The notes: generated by a model not told the origin, from the letters alone. Shown: positions 10,331-23,206, counted from the stretch's first letter. The stretch is DNA of 45,741 bases from Fomitopsis serialis (GCF_022376445.1 NW_025955281.1:1-45741), one strand, 5' to 3'. Numbers and translations are program-made.

Positions 10331-13069
10331 CTCGACTCTCCAACGCACGACAAAGGCGACACGACGTCAATCCGTCGCACAATCTGCGGATAGCTGCACA
10401 TCGTTGCACGAGACCCCAGGCGCTTCCATTCGTGCGTGGTATCCCTGTCTCCGAGCGTCAGACCCACTGATCGGTACGAGGCCACCCAGACATACACGCC
10501 AGCTATCCTAACTCTCGCCGTCGGAACCCAAAGAAGACCGCAACATCTACGCGCAGAATCATCCCACCGTCCCTGGTAGCCCATGCGTTCGCCTTCGCCC
10601 ACTCATTCGCCGACACAGCGATCGACCCGGCGCGCTGATCCTTCGACAAGCGACTACCGCACGCAGTTCCGGCTGACCAAACTCCCGCAAGCATTCACAG
10701 CTGCTTGTCGGGGCTGAGCGCTGAACAGCGGTAGCCAGACAGAGTAATAACGAGCTGGGCAGAAACATCGCGCGCGCCCACGGTCGTTCGTCAAAGTTAC
10801 AACCCGCCGCGGACAAGGGAGGAACGCATATGTGAGTTGCCACATCACATGTAACGCCTTGACGTCTACGACCCCGACGATCTGTCCAGATCACTGCCGA
10901 TTGCCTGACGCCAGCACGCATTCATTCGAGCAGCGCCCTTCTCCAGGAGGGATTCCAGACATCGAGCATGCGTCAGTCATATTCGCGTATTATGTGTCGT
11001 CTCACTGTTCTCGTCGGGCACAGCCACGGGTGCCGAACTAGCGCAGTGAGGCTACACCGGTCTACGCAAAGGGGCGCGCCAGAAGGACCACCGGGATCAA
11101 GGTGCGACGTCGTTCTTGGGGCTGAGCAAAAGGCGCTCACTCACCGATACAACTAGGCACGAGGGAGCGCGTCACCGTCCCCTGCCCGACATGGATTTGG
11201 AGGGTGTGTACCCGCTCTTCATCGCCGCGCTCCCTGCATCGACTCATCTACCGCGTTGGCTTGGTGATCGAGCAGCGACATCTTGTATTCCAACTCCGAG
11301 GGCACACGAGGCCCGCAACTGAGTAACAAGACCAAGGCAAACGTGTGATGGTCATTGGTGACGAACACTGCAATGAACGGAAGGACGTTAGGCGCAGAGA
11401 ACGTCCTGAAGTTGGTGTGCTCACTTCTTGGGACCCAGTGGAGACGACCTTCGGCGCTTCTGTCACAGCCACCTCGCCAGCACAACGCCGCGCCCCGCGC
11501 TCTCCACCCGAAAAGGCAGAACAACGTCGTTTGAGCACGCTTATTGGCTACTGGCTCCACGTGACGACCGTTGTGTGACAGGTGTGTTGCTTCCGCGGCC
11601 CATAGACTGCTTCCGCGCTGACGTCGTTCATCCAGACGAATGTAGCTCGATGCGTCCGCAATTTGATCGCATCGACGCCCCCCGCCTCTCCCATCGTGGG
11701 GCTGGCCCGGTCACAACGAGGGCCGCGCTCGTTGCGTTTTGTCACAGTGCTTGGTGGCGTCAGCGGATCATGACCCGGTAAGACGTGTCCGCATATGTGT
11801 ATATCCACGTCGTGCGGGACAGTCGTCCGTTGGTCCCGTTGGGGCACCGTCCCTGGGGCCGCACGATCGGCAAGGCCTTGGGGTCTGCGGGGTGTTGACG
11901 TATGTGGGCCTCTCTGTCATCGTACTCCGTCTTCGCGATCTCACTTCTATTCTAGCAATCTCAGGCTGAATGCGCTTTTCACAACCCGGGTATCAGGCAA
12001 AGGTGCCGACGCCGTCGCGTCGCTCGCAGACGGATGGCCCTCAGCACGGCGGGGACATCTCGAGGCGATCCATCCCGTCATTCTGTTTCCACTTCCCTGA
12101 CCCGCCTTAGTGACGGCGCAGGCGTACGATGGCATTTCATCCAGTGACGTGGCGGACAAGCCTCTCGAGCTCGTCGAAGTTCATACAGTAAGCCACGCTT
12201 AGTCATGGGCGCTCGCCGACTGACATGCCTTTGTCAACAGCACGCCGACGCCTCGCGGAGCCCATCGACATCGCCGAACACATGATGGAAGCATGGAGAG
12301 ACTGAGGGGCACGTCGTATCACGAGGGATCCTCAAAGTCATCACTCCTCTTACCACGTCGGCGGCTCCGTGGAACCAACGGACGATGGTTCGATGTGTAC
12401 ATCCGGATGTGGTAGTGGGTGAGTTCTAGACATATCCGTGAGACGTCAGTCTGCGCTGACGCGCTGACAGGTGGCGCACTCGTGGACCCCGCCGGCGTCG
12501 GTGCCGACACTCGCGCGGTCAGGTCAAGTCAGGGGAGTACTCCCCGCTCAGCCTGTTCGTTTTCCGGGTCGTTCGTGGGCGGAGTCTCGTGAACATTCCG
12601 ACATCCCCATGGGTACGTCATCAGTTTCGAGCGGGATGTGGGGTGCACAATCGAAAACCCCGCATGCGCCCATCCAGCTCCTTCCCAATCGCACGGCCGT
12701 CCATCCTCCTTCCGCCACACGCACTTGAACGCCTTGGGCTCTGCAGTCGCGCGTTTGACCCCGACTCCCGCGGATCATTGGCCGTCGCTGCGGTGACAGC
12801 ACAGCGGCCTCCCTCTTTGCTCGGTGACCATCCTGGTCGTCGCCATCCCGTAGGACAACTGCCTCTCCGCTCGTTCTGTTCGACTGAGCCGTATTTCTAC
12901 CAAGTCAATGTATGCGGATGAGTCTACGGTACTGGCTGCGTTAGGTCACGATCCACGTTCTACGATTTACGCTACAACAAGAAGGGTACGTGTCAGACAG
13001 GGCGCGTTCAGTACATAGAGTACAAGAGATATCCAGAGCGATCCGGAATACAGCGTTCATATCCGGACC
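10331..13069. other. Long stretch without a recognisable gene
   Basis: Many frames of 60-120 codons exist on both strands. None has a recognisable motif, and no consistent exon chain was found. It may include decayed coding DNA. Confidence 0.35.
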
Positions 13070-14050
13070 GGATAGTGAGTGCGAACTGCAGGTCCTCGGC
13101 TGGAGCGCCTCCCTGCCAGCGGCGACGCTGCATATATCCCGGACGCCCGGAGGCGGTGTATGGCCACCCTTTTTCCGCGCGCAGGGAAGAGATCGATGCG
13201 GAAGGGCTCCAACACGATCACCATGGAATGCGGGATCCGCGCGCACAAGGCGGACGTGTCCGAGAACCCGCCGCAGAGGACGACGCCGTGCAAGCCTGCG
13301 AGTATATGTGCTCTCGCGCGTTGGGAGCCGCCGCCAATGTACGTCTGGTGTGAGCGCGTAAAACACGCCGTGCGCGTCGACACGATTATAGGCCGCGCCC
13401 ACTTCCCGCAGTACTAGTGTTTAGAGAGATCCATGAACAAGAGTCGGGCCCATCCGCTCGCTACGCACGGAAAGCGCGACCACGGAGGCTCCTCAAGTAG
13501 ACGGAGGCTCGGGTTGTCTACTCCCACAGCGTCCTGCTGTTCCGCCCATATGACTTCGAGATGGTAGCCCCCGTCCTCAGGCCCGCCACGCGTAAGCGTA
13601 CAAGACGCTGCACATACCGCCGTAGCCGATGTCGACGAGCCACAGGCCTTCCGGCTGGAAAGGAGAACCCTCCGAAGAGGACGACGCCGTGCAAGCCCGC
13701 GAGTATAATATGCTCTCGCACGTTGGGAGCCAATCCAAGGCGCCGCGGATGTACGTCTGGTGCGAGCGCGGAATCCACGCCGTGCGCGTCGACACGATCA
13801 AGAGCCGCGACGACTTCTCGAAGCGTTCACAGAGATTCGCGAACAGGATCGGGCGCATCCGCTCCACGGAGGCTCCGCTTGTACTTGGACGGAGGGTTTC
13901 TACTCCCACAGTGTCCTGCCGTTCCGCCCATATGACTTCGAGACGGCACCCATATGCAGCCCCCCGCCGCGAGTAAGCATACCAGACGCTGCACATACCG
14001 CCTTAGCCAATTTCGGCGAGCCACGGCCTTTCCGCTGGAAATTTGAAGGC
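13070..14050. repeat. Imperfect tandem duplication, unit about 380-410 bases
   Basis: Landmarks recur at a steady spacing. The sequence around ttccgcccatatgacttcgag lies at about 13540 and 13924 (384 apart). gtgcaagcc-gcgagtat lies at about 13288 and 13689 (401 apart). tgtacgtctggtg lies at about 13336 and 13749 (413 apart). ctgcacatacc lies at about 13608 and 13991 (383 apart). That makes about two and a half copies. Minus-strand translations of the units share LAGLHGVVLCGGFS / LAGLHGVVLFGGFS and LEVIWAE segments, but the frames are repeatedly interrupted. The source gene is not recognised, and this looks like a decayed, locally duplicated coding segment. Confidence 0.7.
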
Positions 14051-14397
14051 GCAAGGCAGGCGTGATGACGAGCCCTGGGTGCTCCTCGAAAATCGGTCGG
14101 GCGAGTTGGATGTCGAGCTCGTCCTGCCATATCGGATACCCAGGCGGATCGGGTACCAGTGGCGGTAAGTCGGTGAACGCGAAGCAGACGCAGACACGCA
14201 ACGCTTGACGGAGGCATGCGCGGGCCCGGTCGCGGATAGGACCTGAGGCAGGCCGGCGGCCAGCGACCACGGCGCGGGAGAGTAACGTGGATGAAGATAG
14301 ATCTAATGTCGACGTCGGAGGAGAGTAAGTAGCTCGCGTGGCGGTTCCCTGTTGCAGTTTACGCGATGCGATGGCGATTGTGGGCCAGGGTGACACG

Positions 14398-16440
14398 TCA
14401 GTTGCGCTTCCGCCGGACGCGTTGAGCTTGGGGTGGAGGCTGGGTGGGGTTGTTTGATGCGAGCCCGGAAGGGTCCTGGATAGTGAGAGGAGATGGGGTG
14501 GAAACGGGTGCACACGCTCCAAGATTGCCCAGACGTTTGTGGGTGCTCACGAAATGATTGACCCACTCACGCGGATGGCAGCGTGTTCCACCAGACGTAT
14601 CTTTCCGTTTGGGCTTGCCGCATGCATCGCACCACCGCGCGGAACCCCCTAACTCCCAAAGCGCCCTGTCGACATACGCACGAGACTATCCAGTCTCATA
14701 TCCTTGCGCTTGGCCGGTGGGTAGAGCTCTGAGCTGGCACTTGACCTGATACGCCCCACCCAGGTCACCAGACTCCCTGGCCTCCTTGTCGAGCGCCCCC
14801 TTGTGGTCGCCCTCACCCTTCCAGTGAGCGTACAGCTCCGCTGGCAACCCTTCGTACCGGCATCCGAGCCAGCTGCACGTCATCTTCTCGGGCTCCGGCT
14901 CCGGCGTGACATACCTGCTCATGCCATGCACCACCTTGAGGTGAACCCACACGCCCTCGACGGATCCACCGAACCCGTAGACGTCCGTTCCTGACCCTAC
15001 TTGAGGAAGCGTGCATAGCATCTCGGGCTGCGTGGTCTGGGGTGCAGGTTGTTGGGGAGGTCCCGCGTTCGGAGTAGGTTGAGGCGAGTGAACGTGAACG
15101 CAGGGCGCCGAGTGGGTCGTGGCAAGCATCTCTGTCTGCGACCTCTCCCAGAGCTGATGAAGGGCACCAAGTCGCGCGCAACGTCAAGGCATCCGCAGCT
15201 CTGGATGATCCTGTAATCTACCTGAGGCTCTCTGTGCACGTGCTTGACCTTCTCCGTACTCAGGCTCCCAGCATCTTCTCGCATCGGTTTTCGGCCCAGT
15301 TCTGCCACCGACGCCGTGTCGACCGGCTCTGAGTACACAGTTCTCCGGCGGTGAGTATGTTGCGGAGGAGATACGAGGAAGCGACCGGCTCCGTAGTCAT
15401 TGCGCAAAGGTCGGAGGACGGGGAGGAGAGGAAGCTGGGGCTGGAACGCCCATTCAGACGGGAGGGAGAATTGTCTTCTTTTGTTCAGTTCCGCCTCATC
15501 CCGCTCCTGCGCCTGCACCTCCTCATCGAGTTACTCGGCCCCCGATCCCTCCGTACTTGACTCGGTCGTCGACGGTTCGTCAGGCCAGGCGTTCCAGTCG
15601 GAGAACGAGTTGGCCTCCTTGCACACACAGACGCATCAGTAAGCCCACGAGTCAAACAAGAGCAGATATTCTCACTTCTCCTCGTCTGACATGTCGTTCG
15701 CGAAAGTGGTCGTGTCGCCGTACAGGCTGTTGGACGATAGAGGGCATCTGGCGATCGGACTGTCAGCAGCGTCGAACGCTGTTGGCATGATGCGTCACGA
15801 CTTACTGTCCTTCATCAGCATAGAAATCCTCGTCAACCAGGAGGAAGGGGTCGTCGATGTAGTGGGACATCTCCTGCGCCGGGTACGTGGGCCTTGTAAT
15901 GAGCCCAGTCTTGCTCTGGGGACCCAGCGAAATCGCACCCGGCGCACTCTCTACCGTATTCGGGCACTTGCTGGAACAGACCCTGACCAGTCCGTGGAGC
16001 CTTGGCAGGGTACTAATCGGCGGACGATGAGGTCGTCGTAAGAAACGACGGCGTAGAGGAAGACCTCGCGACGGCGGATGACGAGAGCGTGGAATCGTAC
16101 GTGCACGCGTTCCGCACCGTCGATCGAATCATCGCTCGAGTTGAGGGTAGACGGCTCTGGGAAGCACCTGGCGACGATGCACCGTCAGCGAAGTGACCGG
16201 GTACAGAGTGTTCCAGTCTTACCTTTCGCCAACGTCACACTCCTTCAGGGACCCATCGCTGTCCCATATATGATCAGCATCACACGACCGGCTGTCGAAG
16301 TCGGGCACCGGCAGCGAGTCACTAGCCAACCGTCAGCAGTCGGCTGTAAGATTGGACTGGGAGACATACAAGTGGAACAACGCTGAGACGTCGGCAGCGT
16401 TGTTCAGCCCGGAGTGGGAAATGTCGAGGTCTGGGGACAT
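14398..16440 (-). pseudogene. Zinc-finger protein B, probably broken
   Basis: The 5' part is clean: exons 16440-16370, 16321-16223 and 16167 onward, with introns of 48 and 55 bases and all phases closing. The protein starts MSPDLDISHSGLNNAADV and is acidic and Ser-rich. A frame at about 15534-15600 (ending EGSGAE) runs into an in-frame TAA at 15531-15533, and coding-like sequence continues directly after it (LDEEVQAQERDEAELNK). A 92-base intron (15130-15221) then joins to a segment with YGFGGSVEGVWVHLKVVH (finger 1, cysteines lost), CSWLGCRYEG...HWK (finger 2) and, further on, RWCDACGKPKRKDTSGG, the counterpart of WCEPC...RKDTSG in gene A. The stop at 14398-14400 closes that last module. A finger fragment like that of gene A sits out of frame at about 15880-16045. 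The in-frame stop and frame breaks suggest a pseudogene or a recently damaged gene. Confidence 0.55.
15876..16045 (-). repeat. Copy of the finger-1 segment of gene A inside gene B
   Basis: On the minus strand this stretch aligns with gene A at about 8540-8715. Shared protein text includes CAGCDFAGSPEQDWAHYKAH here against CVGCDFAGSPEHVWAHYKAH in A. The alignment runs past the exon edge into the intron start: gene A has gtaagtacccagcgcag, and here four bases are missing. In gene B the finger frame is not the frame of the flanking exons. Confidence 0.65.
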
Positions 16441-16455
16441 TGTCGACTTGTCGAT

Positions 16456-17335
16456 GATGAGTTCTGGTTAAGAGGAATGGTGACGAGTTCGTCGGGAGTG
16501 GCAAGTCGCGTTCTGAGCGTGCTGAAAGTCATTGCTTGAGATACGGAAGACAGACGGAGGGGCCGTGCGCGCGGTATTTAAGCTCTGGGAGGGGGCTCAG
16601 ACGCGCAGAGGTGTTCCCGTTCGAGATGGACAATGCACACAGAGTGGAGCTTTTGCCACCCGGGAAGAGACATTGCAAGGGACGCCCTGCAATTGTTCGC
16701 CTCAGCGGGAACGTCTGACAAACAGACAGAGCGTTCTCGGCTTCGAGTCACAGAGGTCGTGGTTCGACAGAGTGCCACTCAGTGACCTTCAACAATGCAA
16801 GGGTTTTGGCTATCCATATGCGTATGCGTATCGGACTGCCGGCGAGTGCACCATTGTGGTGTGTGGTCACGGAGATGAATGCGCTTGGATTGTCGACGAC
16901 TGTGGGTTTGGCAAGGCCCGGGCCGCTGGTGTGGGTGAAGACCGGTTTGAAACGCCCAGAGCTCGTCGTCCCTCCCGATCGCGCGCCGTGCATAGCGTCA
17001 CGAAAAGCTCGCCAGTGAAAGAAAAACGAGACCTTTGGTCAGAACCGGGTCAATGGAGGAGACGTGAGTCATTGACGAGCACAGAAACGACATGAAACCA
17101 TACCTCAGATGCCCATGTCACGGTGGGAGACACCAGACAATGGAATCGGCGGCGTCGCTTGACAAACCACCCGGTCACTGGTCATTCTCTTCATCGTCGT
17201 GACGCTGCTGGGGGCAAACAGGCATTGCGTACGAGCCGAATGTCCGGCCGACTGACAACAGCGCTGACGTGGCATATGTTCCACTGGGTAGAGTGCGACA
17301 TCGCTTCGATAGCGCACCAGTAGGACTGCAGGTAG
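16456..17335 (-). repeat. Inverted duplicate of the 5' flank of gene C (copy 1)
   Basis: Read on the minus strand, this segment matches 24045-24955 on the plus strand over about 0.9 kb. Shared landmarks include catatgccacgtcagcgc, gtcaagcgacgccg, gaccacacatcacgatgg-like text, ccgtatctcaagcaatgac and cattcctcttaaccagaac. The match stops just upstream of the ATG chosen for gene B (16440). A short upstream open frame (start 16532) reading TPDELVTIPLNQN is kept in both copies. Confidence 0.8.
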
Positions 17336-20051
17336 CGGAGAGAAAAGCCAAACCGGTCGCTGGGCGAGAAGGTTGGTAGCCCGGCAGGAAATATGACCAT
17401 GGCGGACGGGTGGGGGACCTCGGAGGCCAGTGAGCCCCGAGTCTTGGGCAATGCGGGCACTCCACCTTCGACGGGCGAAATGATAGGTATAGGAGTAGTA
17501 TGCATCGTGCCAGACTGGGCGGTGAACACAACAACGAGCTGGTCGGTGACATCGATGAGCGTCGAGCAGCAGGACCCGTCGGATAAATGTCGGAGAAGGC
17601 GGGCGGCGAGCGCCCTCTCGACTCTCTTTCCGCGGTCGGTGGCTAAATGTATCCTCCCCCTCCTCCTCCTTTCGGCGACGACCTGTGTCACTTCTGGGAC
17701 TGGGACGACCAAGTGCACTCTCCGCGAACTCCGGGATGGCGTCAGGCCTGTTGGTCTATCCTATAGCGTGCAGCCAGTCCGCTTGCCAGCGCGCCGTCGA
17801 CGACTCGTGCTCGTTTGTCAAGTTGTGCTCGAGCACGGGTACTGTAATACGATTCGTCTGTCCATTCGCTCCTCGGCCTCACCGTGACATTTCCTCTGCC
17901 TTGCTTGATCTTCGTCGACTTTCTTCCACCGCTCTCTCACGTCGAGCTGTTATACACTGTCAGACGAAGCTAGTGATCGGCGGCCGCTGCTGGTTTCCCC
18001 ATGCGGCATGCACCCAAAGACAGATCCAACTCTAGGTCTGTCACTGCATAGTCGTGCCCTGTATTGTGATTGAACTTCCCCTCATCGTCTCTGAATCAGC
18101 CCGTTGCAAATTGTGTGACCTGTGCGAGGGTCAGTACTACTGCGATGCTCTTCACAGCTTCATCTTGTGTTTTGTACATCTCGACGAGGAGCAACTCAAT
18201 AGACGGGAGCATGAGACCTCTCTTCGTCAAGTGCGTTCTTGCCCTTTCTCTGCATGGCATCATTTCTGACGCTTCGTAGACTGGCTGCGAAACAGCACTC
18301 CCGTCCCACCGTTCACGTGAAACAGTTACCTCATTGCAGGCAAGCCGCAGTCTCGCGCAGATGCTGCCATCCACGCCGTACTCAATTACATTACTCCCGC
18401 CTGCGGCTGGCCGGGCCGCCTCTGCACTTTCCGCGCAACACCTATACGCGTTGGTCATGTTCGTGGCCAATAACAGAACGTAGCCCTGCTTGCATTCGAT
18501 GTATGATCCAGCCGCTCCAGGTATGTCACGTTCGCGCATTCCTGATGAGCTCGTTCGACATAATGGCATGCATATTTACAGATGCAGTCCGAGTCCGCCT
18601 CGTGAGCCTGTCAAATTACGATCAGTTTATGTACCGCATTGATGGTATGTCGTCAGGTGCCGTTCCGTGTAAGTATATAATCTCGCTGAGGTCGTATTCA
18701 TCGCCATGTAGATGCTATGTCATGCGGCTGCCGTTTGAATCTGCTATGTCCCGTCCACTCCGAGTCTCGGAACATACGCCCATCTATCGCCGACCTTCAC
18801 GCCGGTGTTTTTCAAACGCTTGACCTGGCTATACGAGAAGCCGGGCGCGCAAGAGAAGTCTTTCAAGCGTGTGGGACACGTCCAAGTATGTCACTCTCAT
18901 ACGCGCCACCGGGCCTTGCGTGTACAGGGCTCAACCGAAGATTTGTACAACAGCGTAGATGTCACACGGGATGGTCACTTATTCTATCGGCGCTTGAGGA
19001 GATAAGGTAGGGCATGGCGAGAATATGTATCAGGCAGGTACGAGGGTCCGCATACAACTCAGTATGCAAGGGAGCAGTTTCATGTTGCACTCGCGACCGC
19101 ACAACGCCGAGCGAGTTGTCGCTCATCTTGATGTGTAGGCTGCCGAATGAAATGATGCTACACATCCTAGAGACGCAATTACCCAGCAGTCTTCGCTGGC
19201 ACCGGATTGAATGCAAGGCTGGCCCGCGTGCTCGTTACGAGCTCAAGATCCGGACACGCATGCCTCGCGCGCGCTCAGTCGAATCAAGCGCACCGCATCT
19301 AAGAAGACTGGTCCTCCGTTTCTCATGTACTCGCCGCTTACTGAGCGTGAGTATTGCGAGTACCGCCTTACACAGGATTCAGGTTATGGAGGACTATTCC
19401 GGCATCGGCTGCGGAAAGCCTTGACTCCACGGCGTCCACAGAAAGCAAAGAACCGCTTGCGACATCGCGTGTCTGTGTTCGACGCTTCTATACGCGCCGG
19501 CGAGCTAGCGCTACGTTGTATCGATACATATACATCACCTATCGTTGCCTTCGCTGTCCCCTCGTCCGGCTTCGAGTTTTTTGAGCGCGTAACAAGAGCC
19601 ATCGAAAGTCGTCGCGAGGTACGAATCAACTTTCGCCAACAAATATCATTGATTAATGTCGTGCTTTCCTTTTAGCGTGGCGACCACCAACGTTTGTCAG
19701 CACATCGCGAACCGACGAGCGAGACGACGCATCTTGGCTGTCTCCGTTACTTAGTCAGTGCACAAACCGGAAATCAGGTACTGTGTTATCGCACTATGCT
19801 TGCTCTGGCCGCTGTCTGAGACGATGTCATTAGCAACGTGTCTTCATCGTCGTGGATCTGCGTGGCCATCGCACACGTACACGAATTCTTGAGATTTTGA
19901 TCGGTGTGACTGCGTGGTCACGTCGCTGTAGCGCACCTTCCATCTCAACGGAACGGACAGAGTTTCAGGATCTCAGAGTCGAGTCGATGTAAGTGTCACT
20001 GTCCGAACGCGGGTAACATGGTTCACGGACGAAACCTACAGTATAACTGCA
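17336..20051. other. Stretch with open frames but no recognised gene
   Basis: Open frames of 120-190 codons occur. One on the minus strand spans 17191-17718 and starts MHLVVPVPEV. Plus-strand ones lie at 18239-18823 and 19211-19675. Some read protein-like (for example IVAFAVPSSGFEFFERV near 19550), but none shows a familiar domain or a full splice chain. A pyrimidine tract (cctccccctcctcctcc) is at about 17649-17667, with flanking sequence resembling that at 23690-23780. Confidence 0.35.
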
Positions 20052-21258
20052 ATGTCCGAGGGCTCCTCTCAGGGCCCTTCTATCCCGCGGCTTCCTGTGG
20101 ATGTCTGTCAACGGATTGTCGACCACATAGCTACGAGACGGGATGTCACTTTTCCTGGTGTAAAAGGCGAGCCACATCTGATCGCCCTCACATCCTGCGC
20201 ACTCGTATGCCGAGATTGGTATCACCTGACGTGGTACCATCTGCGTCAACGCATCTATCTACGAGACCGGAAGGACGTCCTCTCGCTCTCAAAGACACTC
20301 CGCGGAAGACCACGCCTCCGTGAGGTCGTTCAACAGGTCGTCATATCGGGTGCGTCTCCCGGGGAACGACAACCCATCAGGCACCTGGGGACGTTGACCG
20401 TCATGCTCGCGGGCAAAATTCCTAGATTGTCGAGGATCATCATTGAAGATGCGGAGTGGACCGTTGGCTCGGTCCGAATGGAGGACATCCGCTACCTAGC
20501 TGCATTCAGCACAGTTTGGAATCTATGCATTGCTAATGTCACCTTGTCGAGCATTGCTCAGCTGTCCCGCCTCGTTTCAGCTTTACCGGCGCTGATAGCG
20601 TTACAATGCATGAACGTCGACTGCTTGCAGAAACAGCCAGTTCTCTCCGTCTCTCTCCCGCTGAACTGTGCCAATATTGTGTGCCTCCGGATGCAATGGG
20701 TTGCACCAGCAATCGAAGACCTCCTCATGCAGATCAGCCGGGCTTCTCGAGTGCAGCATCTCGTTCTTGGGGTGGTCGGCTATTTAGACTCATCCTCATC
20801 AGTCAACAGAAACCCGAGTTTGCTGGATGCGAGTTCCACATCTGCAGAAACGATTGTGCTCCCTTTGAGTCGCAGTTCTCCTATTCGTGATGGTACAATC
20901 GATGCCACAGTCGGAAAGTCTTCTCATTTATCTCTCTCGACTCTTAACTGATGATTCCGTGCTGACAGAGCGACACTATAACCTTTCACGCCACGTCCAC
21001 TTGTGGAGTTTGGAGATCTGGCTGTTCCACCCCTTCGCACCATGGCCCTGTATCCCGCAAATCCTGTCTCACATCGTCTCGAAACACTTCCCAGCTATGT
21101 CTGTTATGTTCTCGCTTCGGATGGAACACATGGCCGATGACTTGGACGGAATGCTGACGACAATGGAGCAGGATGATGTCCTGGCGCGATTGGACAGCAT
21201 ACTGCAGAACAAGCGCTTCTCCAGTGTTGTTGCATCGCGCAGTGTGTCTGGGCACTGA
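20052..21258 (+). CDS. F-box protein of mushroom type
   Basis: Exon 1 (20052-20892) and exon 2 (20969-21258) are joined by an intron of 76 bases starting gtacaat, with a branch-like cttaactgat and ending acag. The phase closes as GAG. The start MSEGSSQGPSIPRLPVDVC leads into an F-box at about residues 12-60 (IPRLPVDVCQRIVDHI ... LTSCALVCRDWYHLTWYHL), the module that binds Skp1 in SCF ubiquitin ligases. The rest has the leucine-rich, repeat-like texture usual for Agaricomycete F-box proteins, a large family of mostly unknown targets. Downstream, in another frame, ELVRRRMPHSHNRGILRY (about 21339-21400) looks like the usual C-terminal end of these proteins. A third exon is therefore likely, though I could not find a phase-consistent splice, so a frame break is possible. 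Confidence 0.75.
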
Positions 21259-22753
21259 TCATGATGAAAACAGTTGGAAATCTGGCGACGAGCTTATTGG
21301 GACGGGTTCAGCACTCCGAGAACGGTATGTTCGGTGGGACGAACTCGTTAGGCGGAGGATGCCACACTCGCATAATCGAGGCATATTGCGGTACGCAGCA
21401 CTATGGACTTGGTAAAATTGCAAAGGAAAGCTGAGTATCCCTTATAGCACTGCGCATAAGTCTTCCGAATTCCAAGACTGGAAGCAGGACGCGTACAGGT
21501 TACATACTAGCAGGCAAACTGAACAGAAAAATGCTGCTGGAGAGGTGCACCCCCGGACAGAGGGTCAAGACGACGAGGATCCTCGAGACGGCACAGCTTG
21601 ACATCCTTACAACCCTGCATCCTCGCTCGTACCGTCGCATGGAGACCGTGGGTACAAAGTCATCATCACCAAGATGCTCTGCTAACTTGCTGTGCAGTCT
21701 CAACGTACAGAATGACGCCGCAACACGGGTCGAGATGTCGCCGGTGTCGGGGAAGACATTCGCGCCCACTTACGGTCATATGTACACATGATCATTTCTC
21801 GAGAATCGAAGAAGTAGACGGACGTCTGTATAGATGTTGTATGCTCGAGAAAGACATCAATTGTTCTAGAACGGGGTGCCAGACTGTCGATACTGGATGC
21901 ATTCAATTGTATTCGGGCACTTCACACCTTCGTCATAGTCAACCCGCAACCTCATCGTTGCTACGAGGAGCTGAATACACGGCGTAAAGTCATAAACGGG
22001 TAAGTTGAGTGTCGACGACGTGCAGTAACGAGCAAACACGGACGGCATCAGAGGCTGTCCGAAGGGAGTAGTATAATCTTGTATCTACAGAATACGAGCA
22101 AAACCACACGACGTGCGCGCAGATGACATGATGGCGCGGATACGAATGCCACTGCGAGAAATGGGGATCGCACCTTGAACGGCCTCCGAACGAGCTGCTC
22201 CAAACCGCAGGTCCGCTGGTAGTTACCTTCAAGTTGAACATAGCCTTCCGTCTTGAGGACCCCGGGATCTATCGCAAACGATACGTCCGGTCCTTATGAG
22301 GTACTGACACAAAGTAAATCAGCAGCCAGGATGGCGGATAAAGATTCAAGACGTACCACGCTTTTCGGGCCTCGGGATTCTGCGCTCGATTGACGGATCG
22401 CTTGAGCCGGGCTGTTTATCTGCGGGTTGTGCGATGCTGGACAGTCTCGCACCGGTTTAGGCTCGTTGACCTCGTAACCATCCATTGCGGCCTGGAGGGG
22501 TTAGAACCAGTCTGTTGCGACTATTTCCAGCATCGTAGGCAGCCAGGGATTGCGCGCTCTGAACAGTAATCAGGCCTGATCGCCAGTCTTCCCTAGGCAG
22601 ACCCTGAAGAAGACTTCTTTGAGTGGGGGAGAGGACGTACCTAATCGCATGAAGACTCAAATCGGAATGACAATCTGAGCGGATAGGCATCAATCTGAGC
22701 GGCGTCGTGCGCTCTCGACAAATTTAACTCACTATACCCAGCATATACGCTGT
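21259..22753. other. 3' end of the F-box locus and intergenic stretch
   Basis: This begins with the probable remaining C-terminal exon of the F-box gene (about 21300-21415). Beyond that only short frames without recognisable motifs were seen. Confidence 0.35.
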
Positions 22754-23206
22754 TCATCCCGAAGACCGACACCTAGTACGAACGCCTTGGAGACCGGTCA
22801 GCTGTACGCGCCGATCATGGAGGTGCGGATGTACGCCGCCTTTTTGGTGTAAAGAGACGCAGTGGGGTTCGCCACCCCCGGGGTGAAGATTGGACAGATC
22901 ATGACCATGAGCTGGACACTGGCATGTAGCGACCTCCATGCGACCTCTGTCTGTATACACTCGCCTTCGATTAGCAGGCTTCGTGGACAGAGCACACTCG
23001 CCGCACGTGTGAATCGTTGGGCCACCGTGGATGAAACGCATGTAGTCGGGAGAACAGGGCGTGGTTGATCGCTCGCGGCCTGCGTTGTGGTAGCGGGGGA
23101 GAGCGAGGTTAGGAAAGTCAAGCACTACGCTCGATCGTGCGTGGGGCTCGAAAAAGTCAGGCGGGATGCGTTCAGTCACAATATCTTGATGAATGCCGTT
23201 CTCCAT
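22754..23206 (-). CDS. Possible gene fragment of unknown function
   Basis: A minus-strand frame from an ATG at 23206 (MENGIHQDIVTERIPPDFF) stays open for about 150 codons. Its first 80 residues read protein-like and include THTCGEC-like cysteines (IHTCGECALSTKPANRRR). A gtgtat donor follows at about 22966, and another frame downstream reads MICPIFTPGVANPTASLYT before a stop. No phase-consistent join was confirmed. The family is not recognised, and it may be a remnant. Confidence 0.25.
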   Translation of the reverse strand: MENGIHQDIVTERIPPDFFEPHARSSVVLDFPNLALPRYHNAGRERSTTPCSPDYMRFIHGGPTIHTCGECALSTKPANRRRVYTDRGRMEVATCQCPAHGHDLSNLHPGGGEPHCVSLHQKGGVHPHLHDRRVQLTGLQGVRTRCRSSG

